This document shows, in pieces, positions 39,720-51,454 of a stretch of 64,000 nucleotides of DNA. The notes under the pieces were generated by a model. That model saw only the letters and a list, made by a program, of their open reading frames with translations. It had not been told where the DNA came from and ran no database searches. The DNA is taken from contig MBPM02000105.1 of assembly GCA_001695595.3 (NCBI GenBank), positions 1 to 64,000 of the forward strand, given 5' to 3'. Source of the DNA: Plasmopara viticola. Taxonomy: Eukaryota; Oomycota; Peronosporomycetes; Peronosporales; Peronosporaceae. Numbering within the stretch: the first letter of the stretch is position 1; every line of letters starts with the position of its first letter. The position numbers and the translations under genes were made by a program.

Positions 39720-40851
39720 ACGATTTAAGAGACATCCGTTCTATCCCTTTAGACGTACGCAGACGCAATAAATCCACAAATAAGCGTTATTCGCTACGGT
39801 TAAGCGCTGAGAGAATATACGGTCATGGATACGTCCTATCTATTATTCTAGACGCACCCAGATGCCATAGAGCTACAACAATGCTATTGTTCGCTCTTTA
39901 AAAATCCTGAGATTATGTTCGGCCATACGTCCTTTCTATCATTCTAGACGTGTGCAGACGGAATTAAGAAAAGCACTTAACGTATAATCGCTCATGTGTA
40001 GTGCTGAGGTTACGATCGGCCAAAGTTACGTCCTTTCTATCATTCTAGACGTGTACAGACGTAATAGAGCCATAACCTAGCGCATATTCGCTCTGGTGAA
40101 TAAGCGCTAAGTTATGGCTCTATTACGTCTGGTGAAGCGCTGAGATGGTGTATGATTATAGAGACGTCTTTTCTATCATCTTAGACGTACGCAAACACGA
40201 TAGAGCCACAACGAAGGGTATGTTCGCTCTGGTGAAGCACTGAGATGATATACGGTCATGGATACGTCCCATCTATCATTGTAGACGTACGCAAATGCGA
40301 TAGAGCCGCGACTAAGCTCTTGTTCAATTTTTTGAAGTGCTGAGATCATGTGCGGCCATAGAAACGTCCTTTCTATTATTCAAGATGTGTGCAGACGCAA
40401 TTAAGAAACAACTAAACGTATATTCGCTCATGTGAAGTGCTGAGGTGATAATTGGCCATAGATGCACCCGTTCTATCATTGGAGACGTGTACAGACGTAA
40501 ACGAGCCATAATTTAGCGTATATTCGCTCTGGTGAAGCGCTGAGATGATGTATGGTCATGGATACGTTCTTTTATTCATTCTAGACATGTGCACACGCAA
40601 TTAAGAAACAGCTAAATGTAAAGTCGCTCATGTGAAGTGCTGAGGTGATGATTGGCCATAGACGCACCCTTTCTATCAATCTAGACGTGTACAGACGCAA
40701 TTAAGAAACAACTAAATGTAAAGTCGCTCATGTGAAGTGCTGAGGTGATGATTGGCCATAGACGCACCCTTTCTATCATTCTAGACGTGTACAGACGCAA
40801 TAGAGCCATGCCTCAGCGCATATTCGCTCTTGTGAAGTGCTGAGATGATGA
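39720..40851 (+). repeat. HOR4 unit 3 (1132 bp, hairpin plus duplicated monomer)
   Basis: Shares the inverted insertion of unit 2 and adds one monomer: ATTGGCCATAGACGCACCC occurs at 40651 and 40751, exactly 100 bp apart. The duplicated unit is an A type (GACGCAATTAAGAAACAACT) that retains the upstream CTAGACGTGTA of a B start, so it is an A/B hybrid. Confidence 0.88.
40056..40131. repeat. Second copy of the inverted repeat (one mismatch)
   Basis: The arms 40056-40083 and 40104-40131 match the structure 1032 bp upstream, with one base change (AACCTAG in the left arm opposite CTAAGTT in the right). The insertion therefore predates duplication of the two units that carry it. Neighbouring units near 37680, 41220, 42220 and 43210 lack it. 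Confidence 0.93.
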
Positions 40852-41851
40852 ACGATTTAAGAGACATCCGTTCTATCCCTTTAGACGTACGCAGACGCGA
40901 TAAATCCACAACTAAGAATTATTCGCTACGGTGAAGCGCTGAGATAATATACTGTCATGGATACGTCCTATCTATCATTCTAGACGCACCCAGATGTCAT
41001 AGAGCTACAACAATGCTATTGTTCGCTCTTTAAAAATGCCGAGATTATGTTCGGCCATAGATACGTCCTTTCTATCACTCTAGACGTGTGCAGACGGAAT
41101 TAAGAAAAGCACTTAACGTATAATCGCTCATGTGAAGTGCTGAGGTGATGATCGGCCATAGACACGTCGTTTATATCATTCTAGACGTGTACATACGCAA
41201 TAGAGCCATGACTTAGCGCATATTCGCTCTGGTGAAGCGCTGAGATGGTGTATGGTTACGAAGACGTCTTTTCTATCATCTTAGACGTACGCAGACACGA
41301 TAGAGCCACAACGAAGGGTATATTCGCTCCGGAGAAGCACTGAGATAGTATACGGTCATGGATACGTCCCATCTATCATTGTAGACGTACGCAGATGCGA
41401 TAGAGCCGGGACTAAGCTATTGTTCACTTTTTTGAAGTGCTGAGATCATGTGCGGCCATAGATACGTCCTTTCTATTATTCAAGATGTGTGCAGACGCAA
41501 ATAAGAAACAACTAAACGTATATTCGCTCACGTGAAGTGCTGAGGTGATAATTGGCCATAGATGCACCCGTTCTATCATTGTAGACGTGTACAGACGTAA
41601 ACGAGCCATAATTTAGCGTATATTCGCTCTGGTGAAGCGCTGAGATGATGTATGGTCATGGATACGTCCTTTTATTCATTCTAGACATGTGCAGACGCAA
41701 TTAAGAAACAGCTAAATGTAAAGTCGCTCATGTGAAGTGCTGAGGTGATGATTGGCCATAGACGCACCCTTTCTATCATTCTAGACGTGTACAGACGCAA
41801 TAGAGCCATGCCTCAGCGCATATTCGCTCTTGTGAAATGCTGAGATGATGA
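40852..41851 (+). repeat. HOR4 unit 4 (1000 bp)
   Basis: Exactly ten monomers and no hairpin. It carries GTATACGGTCATGG preceded by GAGATA near 41343 and CTCCGGAGAAGCACTG near 41327, states close to units 5 and 6 (CTCCGGAAAAGCACTG), so it groups with the units to its right. Confidence 0.9.
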
Positions 41852-42841
41852 ACGATTTAAGAGACATCCGTTCTATCCCTTTAGACGTACGCAGACGCGA
41901 TAAATCCACAACTAAGAGTTATTCGCTACGGTGAAGCGCTGAGATAATATACTGTCATGGATACGTCCTATCTATCATTCTAGACGCACGCAGATGCCAT
42001 AGAGCCACAACTATGCTATTGTTCTCTCTTTCAAAATGCTGAGAACATGTACGGCCATAGATACGTCCTTTCTATCACTCTAGACGTGTGCAGACGGAAT
42101 TAAGAAAAGCACTTAACGTATAATCGCTCATGTGAAGTGCTGAGGTGACGATCGGCCAAAGATACGTCCTTTCTACAATTCTAGACGTGTACAGACGCAA
42201 TAGAGCCATAACTTAGCGCATATTCGCTCTGGTGAAGCGCTGAGATGGTGTATGGTTACGAAGACGTCCTTTCTATCATCTTAGACGTACGCAGACACGA
42301 TAGAGCCACAACCAAGGGTATATTCGCTCCGGAAAAGCACTGAGATAGTATACGGTCATGAATACGTCCCATCTATCATTGTAGACGTACGCAGATGCGA
42401 TAGAGCCGGGACTAAGCTATTGTTCACTTTTTTGAAGTGCTGAGATCATGTGCGGCCATAGATACGTCCTTTCTATTATTCAAGATGTGTGCAGACGCAA
42501 TTCAGAAACAACTAAACGTATATTCGCTCACGTGAAGTGCTGAGGTGATAATTGGCCATAGATGCACCCGTTCTATCATTGTAGACGTGTACAGACGTAA
42601 ACGAGCCATAATTTTGCGTATATTCGCTCTGGTGAAGCGCTGAGATGATGTATGGTCATGGATACGTCCTTTTATTCATTGCAGACGCAATTAAGAAACA
42701 GCTAAATGTAAAGTCGCTCATGTGAAGTGCTGAGGTGATGATTGGCCATAGACGCACCCTTTCTATCATTCTAGACGTGTACAGACGCAATAGAGCCATG
42801 CCTCAGCGCATATTCGCTCTTGTGAAATGCTGAGATGATGA
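41852..42841 (+). repeat. HOR4 unit 5 (990 bp)
   Basis: Near-identical to the next unit, apart from a 10-bp loss: TTTATTCATT at 42671-42680 runs straight into GCAGACGC, where neighbours have CTAGACATGT between. The XbaI-half motif is removed from this monomer. Confidence 0.9.
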
Positions 42842-43841
42842 ACGATTTAAGAGACATCCGTTCTATCCCTTTAGACGTACGCAGACGCGATAAATCCACA
42901 ACTAAGAGTTATTCGCTACGGTGAAGCGCTGAGATAATATACTGTCATGGATACGTCCTATCTATCATTCTAGACGCACGCAGATGCCATAGAGCCACAA
43001 CTATGCTATTGTTCTCTCTTTCAAAATGCTGAGAACATGTACGGCCATAGATACGTCCTTTCTATCACTCTAGACGTGTGCAGACGGAATTAAGAAAAGC
43101 ACTTAACGTATAATCGCTCATGTGAAGTGCTGAGGTGACGATCGGCCAAAGATACGTCCTTTCTACAATTCTAGACGTGTACAGACGCAATAGAGCCATA
43201 ACTTAGCGCATATTCGCTCTGGTGAAGCGCTGAGATGGTGTATGGTTACGAAGACGTCCTTTCTATCATCTTAGACGTACGCAGACACGATAGAGCCACA
43301 ACCAAGGGTATATTCGCTCCGGAAAAGCACTGAGATAGTATACGGTCATGAATACGTCCCATCTATCATTGTAGACGTACGCAGATGCGATAGAGCCGGG
43401 ACTAAGCTATTGTTCACTTTTTTGAAGTGCTGAGATCATGTGCGGCCATAGATACGTCCTTTCTATTATTCAAGATGTGTGCAGACGCAATTCAGAAACA
43501 ACTAAACGTATATTCGCTCACGTGAAGTGCTGAGGTGATAATTGGCCATAGATGCACCCGTTCTATCATTGTAGACGTGTACAGACGTAAACGAGCCATA
43601 ATTTTGCGTATATTCGCTCTGGTGAAGCGCTGAGATGATGTATGGTCATGGATACGTCCTTTTATTCATTCTAGACATGTGCAGACGCAATTAAGAAACA
43701 GCTAAATGTAAAGTCGCTCATGTGAAGTGCTGAGGTGATGATTGGCCATAGACGCACCCTTTCTATCATTCTAGACGTGTACAGACGCAATAGAGCCATG
43801 CCTCAGCGCATATTCGCTCTTGTGAAATGCTGAGATGATGA
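42842..43841 (+). repeat. HOR4 unit 6 (1000 bp)
   Basis: Ten monomers. By eye it is almost base-for-base the same as unit 5, apart from the 10-bp segment at 43671-43680 that unit 5 lacks. Very recent duplication is likely. Confidence 0.92.
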
Positions 43842-44220
43842 ACGATTTAAGAGACATCCGTTCTATCCCTTTAGACGTACGCAGACGCGATAAATCCACA
43901 ACTAAGCGTTATTCACTACGGTGAAGCGCTGAGATAATATACTGTCATGGATACGTCCTATGTATCATTCTAGACGCACGCAGATGCCATAGAGCCACAA
44001 CTATGCTATTGTTCTCTCTTTCAAAATGCTGAGAACATGTACGGCCATAGATACGTCCTTTCTATCACTCTAGACGTGTGCAGACGGAATTAAGAAAAGC
44101 ACTTAACGTATAATCGCTCATGTGAAGTGCTGAGGTGACGATCGGCCAAAGATACGTCCTTTCTACAATTCTAGACGTGTACAGACGCAATAGAGCCATA
44201 ACTTAGCGCATATTCGCTCT
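43842..44220 (+). repeat. HOR4 partial unit 7
   Basis: Follows HOR4 for about 380 bp, then leaves it inside a B monomer at CGCATATTCGCTCTTGTG near 44220. Small differences from unit 6 include AAGCGTTATTCACTACGG near 43903. Confidence 0.85.
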
Positions 44221-47200
44221 TGTGAAGTGCTTGGATGATGTACAGTTATATAGACATCATTTCTATCATTTAAGACAATTGCAGACGCGATCTCTGGATA
44301 GCGCTGAGATGATGTACTGTCATGGATACGTCCTTTCTATCATTTTAGACGTACGGACATGCGATAAAATCACAACTAAGCGTTTATTCACTCTTGCGAA
44401 GTGCTGAGATGATGTACGGTTAACGAGACATCCTTTCTATCATTTTAGACGTACGCAGCCGCGAGAGATCAACAACTAAGGGTTTTAAGCTCTGGTGATG
44501 CGCTGAGATAATATACGGTCATCGATACGTCCTATTTATCAATCTAGACTTACGCAGATGCGATAGATTCGCAACCAAGCGTTTATTCGCTCTTTAAAAG
44601 TGCTGAGAACATGATCGGCCATAGATATGTCCTTCCTATCACTTTAGACGTGTGCAGACGCCATTAGGAAACTTGTTAACGTATAATCGCTCATGTGTAC
44701 TGCTGAGGTGATGATCGGCCATAGATATACTTTTCTATCATTCTCAGACGCGTAAAGACGCAATAGAGCCGTGAATTAGCGCATATTCTCTGATGGAGCG
44801 CTGAGAGGATGAAAGGTCATGGATTGGTCCTAACTGTCATTCCAGACGTTCGCAAATGCGATAGAGCCGCAACTGAGCTATTGTTTGCTTTTTTGAAGTG
44901 CTGAGATCATTTTCGGCCATAAATACGTTCTCTCTATCATTCTAAACGTGTGCAGACGCAATTAAGGAACAACTAAACGTATAATCGCTCATGTGAAGTG
45001 CTGAGGTAATTGGCCAGAGATACACCCTTTCTATCAGTCTAGACGTGTACAGACGCAAAAGAGCCATAACTTAGCGTATATCCGCTCTGGTGAAGCGCTG
45101 AGATGATGTATGGTCATGGATACATCGTTTTAATCATTCTAGACATGTGCAGACGCAATAAAGAAACAACTAATCGCTCATGTGAAGTGCTGAGGTGATG
45201 ATCGGCCACAGATACACTCTTTCTATCATTCTAGACGTTCACAGACGCAATCGAGCTATAATTTAAAGGGCGAATGTGCTCTTTAAAAGTGCTGAGATCA
45301 TGTATGGTCATGGATACGTCCTTTTATCATTTTAGACATGTGCAGAAGCAATTAAGAAACAACTCAACGTATAATTGATCACTCGAAGTGCTGAGGTGAT
45401 GTTTGGTCACAGATACGTCCTTTCTATCATTCTAGACGTATACAGACGCAATAGAGCATAAGTTAGCGCATATTCGCTTTTGTGAAGTACTGAGATGATG
45501 TACGGTTAACGAGATATCCTTTCTATCATTTTAGACGTACGCACACGCGAGAGATCCACAACTAAGGGTTTTAAGCTCTGGTGATGCGCTGAGATGATGT
45601 ACGGTCATCGATACGTCCTATTTATCATTCTAGACTTACGCAGATGCGATAGTTTCGCAACGAAGCGTTTACTCGCTCTTTAAAAGTGCTGAGAACATGA
45701 TCGGCCATAGATACGTCCTTTCTATTATTCTAGACGTGTGCAGACGCAATTAAGAAGCAACATAACGTAAAATCGCATATGTGAAGTGCTAAGGTGATGA
45801 TCGGCCATAGAAACGTCTTTTTTTCTATCTTTCTAGACGTTTAGAGACGCAATAGAGACATGGCATAGCGTATATTTGCTCTAGTGAAGCGCTTAGATGA
45901 TGTATGGTCATGGATACGTCTTATCTATCATTCTAGACGTACGCAGATGCGATAGAGCCGCAAATAAGCGTTTATTTGCTCTTTAAATGTGCCGAAATCC
46001 TATTCGGCCGTAAAAGCGTCTTTTCTATCATTCTAGACGTGTGTAGACGCAATCAAGAAGCAACTGAACGTATAATCGCTCATGTGAAGTGCTGATGTGA
46101 TGATCGGGCATAGCTACGTCTTTTCTATCGATTTAGACGTGCAAAGATGAAATAGAGCCACAACTAAGTGTGGATTCGCTCTGGTAAAGCGCTGAGCTGA
46201 TGTATGGTCCTGAATACGTTGTATCTATAATTCTAGACTTCCGCAGATGGTATAGAGCCGCAACTAAGCTATTGTTCGTTTTTTGAAGTTCTAAGATCAT
46301 GTACGACCATACATACGTCCTTTCTAACATTCTAAACGCGTGCAGACGCAATTAAGAAACAACTAAACAGCTGAACGCTCATGTGAAGTTCTAACGTGAT
46401 GGTCAACCATAGATACGTCCTTTCTATATTTTAGACGTGTACAGACGCAATAGAAAAATAAGTAGGCGCATATTCGCTCTGGTGAAGAGCTGAGATGATG
46501 TATGGTTATGAATACGTCCTATCTATCGTTCTAGACGTACGCAGATGCGATAAAGCCGCAACTAAGCTATTGTTTGCTTTTTTGAGGTGCCGGGTTCATG
46601 TACGGCCATAGATACGTCCTTTTTATCTTTTTATCATTCTATACGTGTGCGGACGCAATTAAAAATCTTCTTAACTTAAAATCGCTCATGTGAAGTGCTG
46701 ACGTGATGATCAGCCATAGATGCGTCCTTTCTATCATTTTAGATATGTACAGACGCAATGGAAAAATAATTTAGCGCATATCCGCTCTGTTGAAGCGCTG
46801 ACATGATGTATGGTAATGGATACGTCGTATCTATCATTCTGGACGTACACAGATGCGATATAGCCGCAAGTAAGCTATTGTTTGTTTTTTTGAAGTGCTG
46901 AGGTCATGTACGGCCATAGATACGTCCTTTATATCATTCCAGACGTGTGCAGACTTAATAAAGAAACGACTAAACTTATAATTGCCCATGTGAAGTGCTG
47001 AGGTGATGATCGGCCATAGATTCGTCCTTTCTATCATTCTAGACGTTTAAAGACGCAATAGAGCCATAACTTAGCGCATATTCGCTCAGGTTAAGCGCTG
47101 AGATGATGTATGGTCATGGTTACGTCTTATCTATCATTCTAGACGTACGCAGATGCGATAGAGCCGCAAATAAGCGTTTATTCGTTCTTTAAAAGTGCCG

Positions 47201-48181
47201 AAATCCTATTCGGCCGTAAAAGCGTCATTTCTATCATTCTAGACGTGTGTAGACGCAATAAAAAAAAAACAAAACGTATAATTGCTCATATGAAGTGTTG
47301 AGGTGATGGTCGGGCATAGGTACGTCTTTTCTATCGCTTTAGACGTGTAAAGACGCAATACAGCCACAACTAAGCGTATATTCGCTCTGGTGAAGCGCTG
47401 AGATGATGTATGGTCCTGGATACGTCTTTTTTATCATTCTAGACATGCTCAAACGCAAGCAAGAAACAACTAAACGTAAAATCGCTCATGGGAAGTGCTG
47501 AGGTGATGATCGGCCATAGATACGTTCTTTCTATCATTCTAGACGTGTACAGACGCAATAGATTCATAACTGAGCGCATATTCGCTCTGGTGAAGCGCTG
47601 AGATGGTGTATGGTTTAGAGACGTCCTTTCTATCATCTTAGACGTACGCAGACGCTATAGAGCCACAACTAAGGGTGTATCCACTCTGGTGAAGCGCTGA
47701 GATGATGTACGGTCATGATTACGTCCTATCTATTGTTCTAGACTTACGTAGATGCGATAGAGCCGCAGCTCAGCGTTTATACGCTCATTAAAAGTGCTGA
47801 GATTATGTTCGTCCATAGAAGCATCCTTTCTAGCATCACAGAAACAACTAAACGTTTAATCGTTCATGTGAAGTGCTGAGGTGATGATCGGCCATAGATA
47901 CATTCTTTCTATTGTTCTAGACGTGTGCAGCCGCAATTAAGAAACAACTAAGCGTATAATCGCTCATGTGAAGTGCTGAGGTGATGATCGGGCATAGATA
48001 CGTTCTTTCTATCATTCTAGACGTGTGTACAGACGCAATAGAGCAATAACTTTGCGCATATTCGCCCTGGTGAAGCGCTGAGATGATATGTGCTCATGGA
48101 TACGTCCTATCTATCATTGTAGACGTACGCAAATGCGATAGAGCCGAAACAAAGCCATTGTTCGCTTTTTTGAAGTTCTTG
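44221..48181 (+). repeat. Diverged ABC array with two spaced trimer duplications
   Basis: Mostly individually diverged units. Two longer echoes are visible: 44418-44700 with 45504-45720 (offset 1086, marker GGTTAACGAGA), and about 45900-46220 with about 47106-47425 (offset 1206, marker GCCGAAATCCTATTCGGC, itself a 6-bp inverted repeat at 45991-46008). The first monomer, 44231-44285, resembles the once-per-copy HOR1 marker (GACATCATTTCTATCATTTAAG). A ten-A run at 47260-47269 replaces part of an A unit. Confidence 0.85.
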
Positions 48182-48200
48182 AGCTTTACCAGAGCGAATA
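48170..48200. other. Orientation switch ABC(+) to ABC(-)
   Basis: Plus-oriented TTTTTTGAAGTTCTTGAG meets minus-oriented GCTTTACCAGAGCGAATAAC at about 48180-48186. Both sides are ABC class, so this is an inversion point within the same repeat type. A few bases (GAGC) fit both sides. No filler or foreign DNA is visible. Confidence 0.88.
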
Positions 48201-50018
48201 ACCCCTAGTTGTGGATCAATCGCGTCTGCGTACGTCTAAAATGATAGAAAGGATGTTTCTATAACTGTACATCATCTAATCACTTTACAAGAGCAAATAT
48301 GCGCTAAGACATGGCTCAATTGCGTCTGTACATGTCCAGAATATTTGAAAGGAGGTATCTATGGCCGTACATGATCTCAGCACTTCAAAAAAGCGAAGAA
48401 TAGCTTAGTGGCTCTTTCGCATTTGCGTACGTTTAGAATGATAGATAGCACGTATCCATGACAATACATCATCCAAGAACTTTATAAGAGCGAATGTGCG
48501 CTGAGTTATGTCTCTGTTGCGTCTGTACACGTCTAGAAAGATAGAAAGGATGTATCTATGGCCGATCATCACCTGAGCACTTCACATGAGCGATTATACG
48601 TTTAGTTGCGTCTGCACAAGTCCAGAATGAAAGAAATAACGAATCTATGGCCGAACATCATCTCAGCGCCTCAGCAGAGTGAATATACCCTTAGTTGTGG
48701 CTCTATCGCGTCTGCGTACGTCAAAAATGATAGAACGGACGTCCCTATAACCGTACATCATCTCGGCACTCCCCAAGAGCGTATATGTCTTATGTCATGG
48801 CTCTGTTGCGTCTGTACACGTCTAGAATGCCAAAGAGGGTGTATCTATTGCAAATCGTCAGCTGAGCACTTCATCTGGGCGATTATACGTTTAGCTGTTT
48901 CTAAATTGCGTCTGCTCACGTCTAGAATGATAAAATAGACGTAGCTATGGCCATACATAATCTCAGCACTTTCAAAAAGCGAACAAAAGCTTAGTTGCGG
49001 CTCTATCGCATCTGTGTACGTCTAGAATGATAGAAAGGACGTCTCTATAACCGTAAATCATCTCAGCAGTTCACAAGAGCGAATATGCGCTAAGTTATGG
49101 CTCTATTGCGACTGTACACGTCTAGATTGATAGAAAGGACGTATCTATGGCTGATCATCACCTCAGCACCTCACGTGAGCAATTATACGTTAAGTTGTTT
49201 CTTTGTTGCTAAAAAAGATGTTTCTATGGCCGAACATGATCTCAGCACTTTTAAAGAGCGAATAAACGCTTAGTTGTGGCTCTATCGCATCTGCATAAGT
49301 CTACAATGATAAATAAGACGTATCCAAGACCATACATCATTTCAGCGCTTCACCAGTGCGAATAACCCTTAGATGTGGATCAATCGCATCTGCGTAAGTC
49401 TAAAATAAAAGTAAGGATGTCTCTATAATCGTACATCATCTCAGCACTCTACAAGAGTAGATATGCGCTAAGGCATGGCTCCATTGCGTCTGTAAACGTC
49501 TAGAAAGATAGAAAGGGTGTTTCTATGGCCGGTTATCACCTCAGCACTTCACATAAGCGGTTTTACGTTTAGCAGTTTTTAAATTGCGTCTGCACACGTC
49601 TAGAATGATAGAAAGAACGTATCTATGGCCGAACATGATCTCAGCACTTCAAAAAAGCGAACAATAGCTTAGTTGCGGCTCTATCGCATCTGTATACGTC
49701 TAAAATGATAGAAAGAACGTATCAATGGCCGTACATGATTTCAGCACTTTTAAGAGCGAATAAACGCTTACATGTGGCTCTATCGCTTCTGCGTACGTCT
49801 AGAATGATAAATAGAGCGTAACCATGACCGTACATCATCTCAGCGCCTCACCAGAGCAAATATACCCTTAATTGTGGCTCTATCTAATCTACGTACGTCT
49901 AAATTGATAGAAAGGATGTATCTATAACCGTACATTATCTTAACACTTCCCAAGCGCGAATATGCGCTAAGTTATGGCTCTTTTGCGTCTGTACACGTCT
50001 AGAATGACAGAAAGAACG
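48187..50018 (-). repeat. ABC array in minus orientation (about 1.83 kb)
   Basis: About 18 diverged monomers. In reverse complement they show the A (ACAACTAAACG), B (GCCATAACTTAGCGC) and C (GATGCGATAGAGCC) classes. No unit is closely matched by one neighbour elsewhere in the window, so I could not identify a direct source copy. One A unit near 49200-49217 is shortened, with TTCTTTGTTGC joined to a broken AATGATAGAAAG block. Confidence 0.88.
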
Positions 50019-50026
50019 AAGCGTAT
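50008..50026. other. Orientation and subfamily switch ABC(-) to D(+)
   Basis: CAGAAAGAACG of a minus-oriented ABC unit joins AACGAAGCGTATATTCGC of a plus-oriented D unit. AACG at 50015-50018 fits both. The three-class alternation stops at this point and does not resume to the right. Confidence 0.9.
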
Positions 50027-51454
50027 ATTCGCTCTTTGAAGTGCTGAGATGATTTACGGCAATAGATACGTCTTTTCTATCATTAAAGACGTGCGCAGAC
50101 ACAATAGAGCCACATCTACGCGTATATCTGCTTTTTTAAAGTGTTAAGATGATGTACGGCCATAGATACGACCTTTCTATCTTTCTAGACGTGCGCAGAT
50201 GCAATTGAGCCACAACAGAGCGTAATTCGCTCTTTTGAAGTGTTGAGATGACTTACGTCCATAGATACGTCTTTTCAATCATTCGATACGTGCGCAGATG
50301 CAATGGAGCCACAACTAAACGTATGTTTGCTCTTGTGAAGTGTTGAGATGATGTACGATCATAGATACGTCTTTTCTATCATCCTAGACGTGCATAGACG
50401 CAGTAGAGCCAAAACTAAGCGAAAATTTGTTCTTAGAAGTGTTGAGAAGATGCACGACCAAATACCATAGATACATTTTTTATCATTCTAATTGTGCGCA
50501 GACGCAATAGAGCCACCACAAAGCGTATTTCGCTCTTTTGAAGTGCTGAAATGATGTACGGCCATAGATACGTTCTTTTTTTAATTCTAGACGTGCCCAG
50601 ACGCAATAGAGCCGCCACAACTAAGCGTATAAAATCGGTCTTGTGAAGTGTTGAGATGATGTACGGCCTTCGATACGTCCTTTCATCAATCTAGACGTGC
50701 GAAGACACAATAGAGTCACCACTAAGCGTATAATCGATCTTTTGAAGTACTGAGATGATGTACGGTCATACATTCGTCCTTGTTATCATTATAGACGTGT
50801 GCAGATGCAATACAGCCACAACTTAATGTATCATCGGTCTTGTGAAGTGTTGAGATGACTTACGGGCATAAATAATTTTTCTATCATTTAACACGTGTGG
50901 AGACGCAATGGAGCCATAACTAAGCGTATATTTGGTCTTTGAAGTGCTGAGATGATGTACGGTCATAGATACGTCTTTTTATCATTCTAGACGTGCGCAG
51001 ACGCAATAGAGCCACAAGAAAGCGTATATTCGCTCTTTTGAAGTAATGAGATGATGTATGATCATAGATTTGTCGTTTTATCATTATAGACGTGTGCAGA
51101 CACAATAGAGTCACACCTAAACGTAAAATTGGTCTTCTGAAGTGTTGAGATCATGTGCGACCATAAACACTTTTTCTTATCATTTTAGACGTGTGCAGAC
51201 ACAATAGAGCCAAGACTAAGCGTATATTTGCTCTATGAAGTACTGAGATGATGTACGGTCATAGATACGTCTTTTTTATCATCCTAGACGTGCGCATACG
51301 TAATAGAGCCGCAACTATGCGAAAATTTGATCTTTTGAAGGGTTGGGAAGATGCACGACCATAGATACATTTTTCTATCATTGTAAACGTGCGCAGACGC
51401 AATAGAGCCACAACTAAGCGTATTTCGCTCCTTTGGAGTGCTGAAATTATGTAC
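50019..51454 (+). repeat. Type D array, plus orientation, diverged
   Basis: About 14 monomers with GAGCCACAACTAAGCG and CTCTTTTGAAGTGCTGAG in a single class, without ABC cycling. Units are moderately diverged and several are 96-99 bp. The sequence resembles the reverse complement of 1-3655 much more than it resembles the ABC block next to it. Confidence 0.88.

Noticed and set aside
45991..46008. GCCGAAATCCTATTCGGC as a protein-binding inverted repeat
   Set aside because: It has only 6-bp arms, is present in two related copies (also near 47197), and differs by few bases from ordinary C units, so chance is likely.
47260..47269. Run of ten A as a poly(A) tail of a retroposed copy
   Set aside because: It sits inside an otherwise normal A-class monomer with no target duplication or change of sequence at either side. 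Slippage in the AATTAAGAAAC region is enough.
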